A stretch of 64,000 nucleotides of DNA from positions 28,978,927 to 29,042,926 of the forward strand of contig CM042987.1 of the NCBI GenBank assembly GCA_023678885.1. Reading direction: 5' to 3'. The notes below the pieces were generated by a model. The model had not been told where the DNA came from, ran no database searches, and was given only the letters and a program-made list of their open reading frames with translations. Shown here one piece after another: positions 58,519 through 64,000 of the stretch; within the stretch, counting starts at the first letter, position 1, and each line of letters starts with the position of its first letter. The stretch comes from Pogostemon cablin (lineage: Eukaryota > Streptophyta > Magnoliopsida > Lamiales > Lamiaceae). The position numbers and the translations under genes are program-made.

Positions 58519-58699
58519 TTATTTAACTTTTTAAATTTAAGAAAAAAATAGAAAAAATATTATTTATTTTTTTCATTACATAAATAAAATATAAAAACAC
58601 AAATTAAAAGGGCACCCATAAAAAAATAAAAGTAAAGCCTCCGAAAACGATTACGTAAATTTCGATCCGGCCAATTTTAATGTCTAGATAATTATTCTC

Positions 58700-59615
58700 C
58701 AGATAGAGCCCAAACATGCAAAATTAAGTCATATCGAAGCTGAATATGTTTCTGCTTATCTCGTAGTTGAACACCTCTCCTGACGTAGCCATTGAATGCT
58801 CCGACTGATCCTTGACTTACTTGTGGAGGCGTAATGGCCACATTTGGATCGTCGGACCAATCGATCGCTGTATTTTCTTCATTTTTTATTATTCAAGTTA
58901 GCATTATATTCTTCAAGTTATTCTTGTACCAGAAACGAGTTGGACCGCTAATCATCACCAACGAGCTTGAAGCACTCCAAAGGCTCGTTCGAAATCCTAC
59001 CTAGCTGCCTCTTGTAGTCGTTTAAAATGCTGCCTCTGTAGATCTTGAGGACATGAAAGCTTCAATTCATCAGTAACTAAATACCTTGATTATATTCCCT
59101 ACCATTGATTGTAAAATTAACGGATAGAGCGTGTCCTTGCAAAGTATCAAAAAATAATGGAGATTGGTTGAGCACGTTTATGTCGTCGTTTGATTCTGCT
59201 ACAACAAAATAGGCATGCCATATCCATAAATCTACAGAGGCAACAACTTCGAGCATGATTGTTGGAACGCCATGATCATCGCGTGTGAAATGGCATTTTC
59301 AAGTTGTCGGACAGTTCCTCCATTCCTAATGCATGCAATCAAGGCTCCCAAGCATTCCAGAAAATCCATGTCTTTTTTCGTGCATTTGTAACAACCTTTG
59401 ACAATTCAGTGCATTAGGCTTTCTCAAGTATGTTTTGTCAAATAGTTTGATCACACACCGACAAAATATATAGAGACATTCTATAGAGATTTTTTCAACA
59501 ACACGTAGATACTCATCCCAATGGTCGGCAGGTCCACCATATGTCAATTGGCAAATGGCGCCATCGTGCACTTTTGTAATGGAGAAAATCTTTTTTTCCA
59601 ATTATGTCTATCCTG
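58700..59615 (-). pseudogene. PIF/Harbinger transposase remnant
   Basis: On minus from 59601 the frame reads ITKVHDGAICQLTYGGPADHWDEYLR, KPNALNCQRLLQMHEKRHGFSGMLGSLDCMH, then after a stop KCHFTRDDHGVPTIMLEVVASVDLWIWHAYF and NDDINVLNQSPLFFDTLQGHALSVNFTINGREYN. These are the conserved blocks of plant PIF/Harbinger (ALP1-like) DDE nucleases: SLDCMH and SNDDINVLNQSPLF are signature regions. Further stops and frame changes follow, but GVLQARW-like, HYASTSKS-like and QLRYDL-like traces reach about 58700. The N-terminus is cut by the LTR fragment at 59616. Inactive. Confidence 0.88.
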
Positions 59616-60340
59616 TGTTGAGAGTGAAATTTCACGCATTTTATGTGTGTACATTACACCATTTTGCTTAAGAAAGTTATCGTTTTTGCATGGAATTGTG
59701 TACGTTTGAATATTTACACGATTTTGAGGGTGCTAAGGTGTTTATGTGAGTTTTGAAGGCTGTAAATAAGGGAAAACATATCAGAATCGGAAGCAGCATG
59801 GAATAGAGTTGGAAAAGACCAACTCGACAGCCCCTCAGCAGCCAGACCTAGCCGAGTTGATGTCCGAAGGGCCCTACGTGACGTGGCAAGTGAGCCAAGA
59901 GCGACCTGGCTACCGCTCGGCAATCTAGACCCAACTCGAGCCGAGCAGGGCATTTTTTGGCCCAATCACGGCCTGTTCGATCCAATAGTATATTTTCATC
60001 TTCCAAATCATGATTTGGCATATTTCGATGCAAAAAAGCCTGAAAACAGCCTAGGATATAAAAAGGGGAAAACAACACACAAGAAAGGAGAACCCACTTC
60101 ATCCATCGCTACTTCTCACGTAAAAATCCACACACATCAGATCCATATCTAATTTCATCTTTCGTCCATCCTGAAGGGGATTCCAAGTGCAAATTGAGTG
60201 AGATCAGACGATCGAAGATATAGAGAAAGAACACAGATCTACGCTGACGCTAGGGTTTCGTGCTTCTTATCTTTCTATTTCTCTTGTCTTAATTTGTGAT
60301 ATGAATTGCATAGCCATGAGTGTAGCTCGAATCTCATGTG
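59616..60340 (+). mobile_element. LTR fragment, related to the solo LTR family
   Basis: Starts TGTTGAGAGTGAAATTTCACG (compare TGATGAGAGTCAAAATTAG at 32782). It has a dyad-rich GC region (about 59815-59960: CAACTCGAC, CCGAGTTG, GCTCGGC, ACTCGAGCCGAGC), then GGCATTTTTTGGCCC and a TATA box (GGATATAAAAAGG, about 60054). It interrupts the Harbinger transposase. The right end is not found; homology to LTR structure fades near 60340. Confidence 0.65.
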
Positions 60341-60349
60341 CTAATTTTT

Positions 60350-61283
60350 TTTACAGTTCTAAGATTTGACCGATCATCGGCACAAGTTCACCGGATACAA
60401 ACACACTACATCTCTGAATTCTTAGCGTTCATCTTTTTCGTCTCAATTCTCTCTAACAGGACTTGATAGGGTAAATCTCGCTGCCGACTTTGAGGTCACC
60501 GAAGTTCCACCAACGGCTCCTGCTGTAAAAAAAATCCCTACTCTTTTGATGAAAATGCTCTTCTCGTGAGTTATTGGCTCGATATCAGCATAAATTATGT
60601 CGTCAGAAATGATCAAAAGTAGGGTCGCATGTGGATTCTGATCGCCGATCTTTACAACAATAATTGTAAAGATAACATGATATTTAGATATGTCGCTAAA
60701 TTAAAGTCGCACTACTACACACTAGAAAAACATGCGAAATGGTTCAACTGCTGCTACAATCAGGAGAAGAAGTCATGGGGGAGTGGCTGCAGTGATACTG
60801 ATATTGTAGAAAAAATGAAGGTACAATTTAAAGAGAAGTATGATTTCCATTTTATACAATCAAGGCTTAGAAAGTATTGAAAGACTGTCTGAAGTTTGTC
60901 GATCTAGATTGTGATGTTCGTGGATCGAAAAAGTCAAGAGTCTCAGCAAATGGAGAGCATGTGGTGTCTTCAAACACGGACTCTGAATCTGGAGATGAAG
61001 CCAAATAAGAATCCCTTCGCCCAATGGGGAGGAATGCAGCAAGGCATAACGAGAAAGATAAAGGAAAAGCAACCACGTTTTCCGGAGAAAGCGACGCTAT
61101 TAAGAAATAACCATTGCCCGAGTTAAAAATCATAAGATACTCATGAAAGATACCTCGAAGATGAAAGATGATCAACTGCGTATCCATCTCCAAGTTGTGG
61201 ATAAAATTAAGAAGGAAATGAGGTGGTAAACTTGAAGAATTAGTCGTTGTTGTACTTCGTTTCAGCATTCATCGTTGTACTTC
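60350..61283 (+). pseudogene. Harbinger ORF1 (Myb/NAM-associated) remnant, inverted copy
   Basis: It matches the complement of 62365-63350 along its whole length, with indels. The best frame (60629-60880) reads LKSHYYTLEKHAKWFNCCYN, then SGCSDTDIVEKMKVQFKEKY and FIQSRLRKY, like the Myb/SANT and NAM-associated ORF1 proteins that accompany PIF/Harbinger transposases and help bring the transposase to DNA. Stops and frameshifts abound. Confidence 0.7.
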
Positions 61284-61305
61284 AAGTTGTGGATACCTTT
61301 GGCTT

Positions 61306-61419
61306 TGCTTGGGCAAGCGCTATATGTGATGCTGCTCTCCAGTCATTATTTCTCTGTATCATGCGATACAGAGAAATAATGACTGGAGAGCGGCAGCGCA
61401 GATAGCGCTTGCCCAAGCA
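61306..61419. repeat. 114-bp near-perfect hairpin
   Basis: Two 55-base arms (61306-61360, 61365-61419) with a 4-base loop; 51 of 55 positions pair. Arm ends: TGCTTGGGCAAGCGCTAT and GATAGCGCTTGCCCAAGCA. The right arm continues in frame into the retroelement ORF remnant (RNNDWRAAAQIALAQAHPM), so the left arm looks like an inverted duplication of that ORF's start. It resembles a small-RNA precursor in shape only. Confidence 0.92.
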
Positions 61420-61966
61420 CATCCGATGGCCATGGATGCACCTGTTGATGAGGGAGATGATGGAGGTGATGAGGGCTATGGATTTGGAGGAGTTGATGAG
61501 GGGTTGCCACACCTGGGCTATGGCGGTGAGCCAGATGAGCTGTTTGGAGATCCAGGAGGAGCTCATTTTGGGGGGCGCCTTTGTTCCCCGGAGCAACCCC
61601 TATCCCATGTACGAGATGTCACCATCTGCACTACCTCCTGGTTTTGAGGCATGGGCTCCTATTTTTTCATGGTACGGCCAGCAGACGCAAGGTATGCATG
61701 CTCACTTGTCTCATTTGTCTGCTGAGAACAGGAAGGGAGAAGAGAACCGAGCTATCAGCCGCCAGTTGACCGAGGTCAATACTACTCAGGCAGCAATAAT
61801 CATTCAGATTGGAGCGCTTAATACTACGCTCAACCAGGTGTCGGAGAGGGTTAGGACGCTACAAGAGATTCGTGCGGACTTTAACACCAGGCACATTAAT
61901 CCAGATGATCTTCGGCGAGCACTGGTAGCAATTAGAGTTTGTGTCTCTCTACTCCCACCTTTCTGA
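61365..61966 (+). pseudogene. Retroelement ORF remnant
   Basis: Upstream frame: RNNDWRAAAQIALAQAHPMAM then an Asp/Gly-rich DEGDDGGDEGYGFGG. After a frame change: NPYPMYEMSPSALPPGFEAW and a coiled part (NRAISRQLTEVNTTQAAI..., LNTTLNQVSERVRTL). The pattern of a DEGDDGG stretch, proline part and coiled coil is common near the end of gag-like ORFs in plant Ty3 elements; the exact family is uncertain. Flanked by the inverted ORF1 copies. Confidence 0.45.
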
Positions 61967-62364
61967 TTTTTTCCTTTTTCAGTCATTTGGAAGGGTATTT
62001 TCCAAATTCCTATTCTTATTATTCAGGCATGTATGATATTGATATTCTGTTACTACTGTGTGATTGTGTTTGAGAAACAATTTGAGATTGTACTTGGATA
62101 TTGAGATACTTGATGTTTAATTATATGCATGAAAAATAAGCTATGCAGCTTTATTAGGTTTTCTCGTTCATTCCTACAACCATGTGAGATTTGAGCATTT
62201 TGAAATCATGATAAGTTGCATGATTCAATTTATTCTTGTAAGTGTCATTCATACAAATGTATTCTAGAATTTGGCTTAATATCTTGCTTGAAGCTGCGTG
62301 TTTGATTAGATGATGCGAAATGGCTAGTTTCCAAAACGAAATGGAAAACATTGACAAGTGTTCA
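61967..62364. other. Spacer between the inverted ORF1 copies
   Basis: AT-rich, no coding content recognised. Confidence 0.5.
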
Positions 62365-63640
62365 TACGAAATGAAGTACAACAACGAATGCTGAAACGAA
62401 GTACAATGACTAATTCTTCAAGTTTACCACCCCATTTCCTTCTTGATTTTATCCACAACTTGGAGATGGATACGCAGTTGATCATCTGTCATCTTCGAGG
62501 TATATATATTTCATGAGTATCTTATGATTTTTAACTCGGGCAATGATTGTCATGTTTTCAATCCTTTTCTTGTTAAATTCGTCCAAGTCTTGAAGTCTTT
62601 TCTCAAAAGCGTCGCTTTCTCCGAAAGATATAGTTGTTTTTTCTTTACCCTTCTTGTTACGCCTTGTTGTGTTCCACCCCATTGGGCAAAGGGATTCTGA
62701 TCTGGCTTCATCTCCAGGTTCCAAGTCTATATTTGAAGACACCACATACTCTCCATTTGTCGAGACTCTTGACTTTTTCGATCCGCGAACATCACAATCT
62801 GGATCGACGAACTTCGGACAGTCTTTCAATACTTTCCAAGCCCTGATTTATATAAAATGAAAATCATACTTCTCTTTAAATTGAACCTTCACTTTTCTAC
62901 AATATCAACATTCACTGCAGCCACTCCCTCATGCCTTCTTCTCTTGATTGTAGGAGCAGTTGAACCATTTCGCATTTTTTTGTAGTATGTAGTAATGCGA
63001 CTTCAATTTAGCGACATACCTAAATACCATGTCATCTGAACAATTATTATTGTTGTAAAGATCGACAATCAGAATTCATATTTACTCCGACTTTTGATCG
63101 TTTTTGACGATAGTCTATACTAAAATCGAGCCAACAACTCGCGAGAATAACATTTTCATCAAAAAAAAGTAGCAAAATTTTTTTTGCAGCAGGAGCCGTT
63201 GGTGGAACTTCGATGGCCTCAAAATCGACAGCGAGGTTTACCCTATCAAGTCCTGTTGGAGAGAATTAAGACAAAAAAGATGAACACTGAGTGTTCGGTA
63301 ATGCAATGTCTCTGTCTATATTCAGTAAACTTGTAACGATGGTCGGACGAAATCTGTATCGAGGATGACGAACCATGTCGGGATTTGGATATATGAAGAA
63401 TTGTGGGTCAAATGAATTTAAAAGAATTGAGTTGATGGAAACTACCTTCTGAAAAATTTGGGAGATTAGTATTAATATTTTGGGGTAGAAAATTATTTGA
63501 AAATTTTGACGGAAGAGTAGGAAAATTTGAATTTTGAGGAGGGTGAAAATTCATATTTGGAAGAGTTGAATTTTCTCCGAATTTAGAATAACTAAACCCG
63601 AAATTCTCCTATGTATCTTCATCCATTTTTTTCTTCAGAT
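62365..63640 (-). pseudogene. Harbinger ORF1 (Myb/NAM-associated) remnant, longer copy
   Basis: On minus it starts near 63636 with an ATG and an Asn/Pro/Phe-rich N-terminus (NMNFHPPQNSNFPTLPS), typical of ORF1. It passes through the region shared with 60350-61283 and ends with a better preserved C-terminus (62482-62829): LKDCPKFVDPDCDVRGSKKS, NTTRRNKKGKEK, then a helical FEKRLQDLDEFNKKRIENM. SKKSR followed by a basic RNKKGK block is the NAM-associated signature. Several stops; inactive. Confidence 0.7.
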
Positions 63641-63661
63641 GACTAGAAATTAAAAACACCC

Positions 63662-63862
63662 CCTCCGTCTAGCCCAAATAGCATCATTTTACTATATTGA
63701 GAGTCTCGTCAAAACTGCACCATTTTTCTCTTTTAGTAAAAGGACCCTCCATTAGCCCACAACTACCCATCACATCTCTCTAATACACCTACTCACTTTA
63801 CATAGAATAATAAAACTTTTTAATCTACATGCAAAAAATGTAGGGAAAAGAATGGAGTGAAA
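63662..63862. mobile_element. Stowaway-like MITE
   Basis: Begins CCTCCGTCTAGCCCAAATAG, ends GGGAAAAGAATGGAG; interior CCCACAACTACCCATCAC and TACTCACTTTACAT motifs as in the other copies. Confidence 0.75.
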
Positions 63863-64000
63863 AATATACTTTGATATTTATTTTTTAAAAAAATCTGACG
63901 ATAATATATTAAAAAGTCTAATAGTAATATTAACATTTACAAAATAATAATGTAAAGGGAATATTTTTTTAAGCAACTTTAATTGTAACGGTAATAAGAA
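63863..64000. other. AT-rich flank
   Basis: Nothing recognisable. Confidence 0.5.

Noticed and set aside
59848..60152. ORFs in the LTR fragment
   Set aside because: GC-rich dyad region of an LTR; both strands open by composition only.
60161..60170. TCCTG after CA as the right end of the LTR at 59616
   Set aside because: It would match the 5 bases before the LTR, but LTR-like sequence clearly continues past it; a 5-base match is expected by chance.

Overview
This is plant nuclear DNA, almost certainly from a eudicot. It is AT-rich and has short exons with GT-AG introns. Stowaway-type MITEs with CTCCCTCCGT ends and TA target duplications are scattered throughout, and there are hAT, Mutator-like (MULE), PIF/Harbinger, Ty1/copia and large-LTR elements. 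Protein families include Dof, GLTP, berberine-bridge-enzyme-like and L-type lectin. The species cannot be named from the sequence.

Only two genes look intact. One is a six-exon glycolipid-transfer (ACD11/GLTP-like) gene on + at 21735-23820. The other is a three-exon DUF218-domain membrane-protein gene on + at 52759-56189. A third, at 1335-1529, is a Dof gene cut off just after its zinc finger; it leaves a 64-residue zinc-finger-only ORF.

Most of the rest is mobile DNA, much of it bounded to the base by target-site duplications (TSDs). In order: Stowaway MITEs, one inside another (2772-3227); a Pack-MULE carrying an antisense L-type lectin fragment (4680-5877, 9-bp TSD); a 7.1-kb MULE (6624-13755, 9-bp TSD) with a mudrA-type transposase, a convergent DUF1985-like gene, and two oppositely oriented arrays of a GGCCGAATAGA motif inside its ends; a solo LTR with low-complexity TCTTCAAG repeats (14244-15657); a MULE-like element with GC-rich cargo (15699-17010); a tandem TRIM retroelement (19214-19753); a MULE (24043-27928) that took up the start of a BBE-like gene and was then hit by an internally deleted copia element; and a 669-bp foldback MULE (29105-29773).

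From 32102 to 52152 one reverse-oriented copia-type element (5-bp TSD GTTCT) has been expanded to 20 kb. Insertions in it are a solo LTR, a SINE-like piece, a GC-ended hAT MITE, a 4.6-kb hAT element with a broken transposase, a 5.8-kb non-autonomous LTR element with one ORF and a tRNA-Asp-type primer site, and, inside its right LTR, a Tourist MITE and a SINE-like insert. This pile ends about 600 bp before the DUF218 gene's start codon.

From 58.3 kb to the end there is a decayed PIF/Harbinger locus: a transposase remnant, an LTR fragment, and two copies of a Myb/NAM-associated ORF1 region in inverted orientation. Between them lie a long hairpin and a retroelement ORF fragment. The most unusual item is the MULE with inverted subterminal arrays placed in front of both of its genes.
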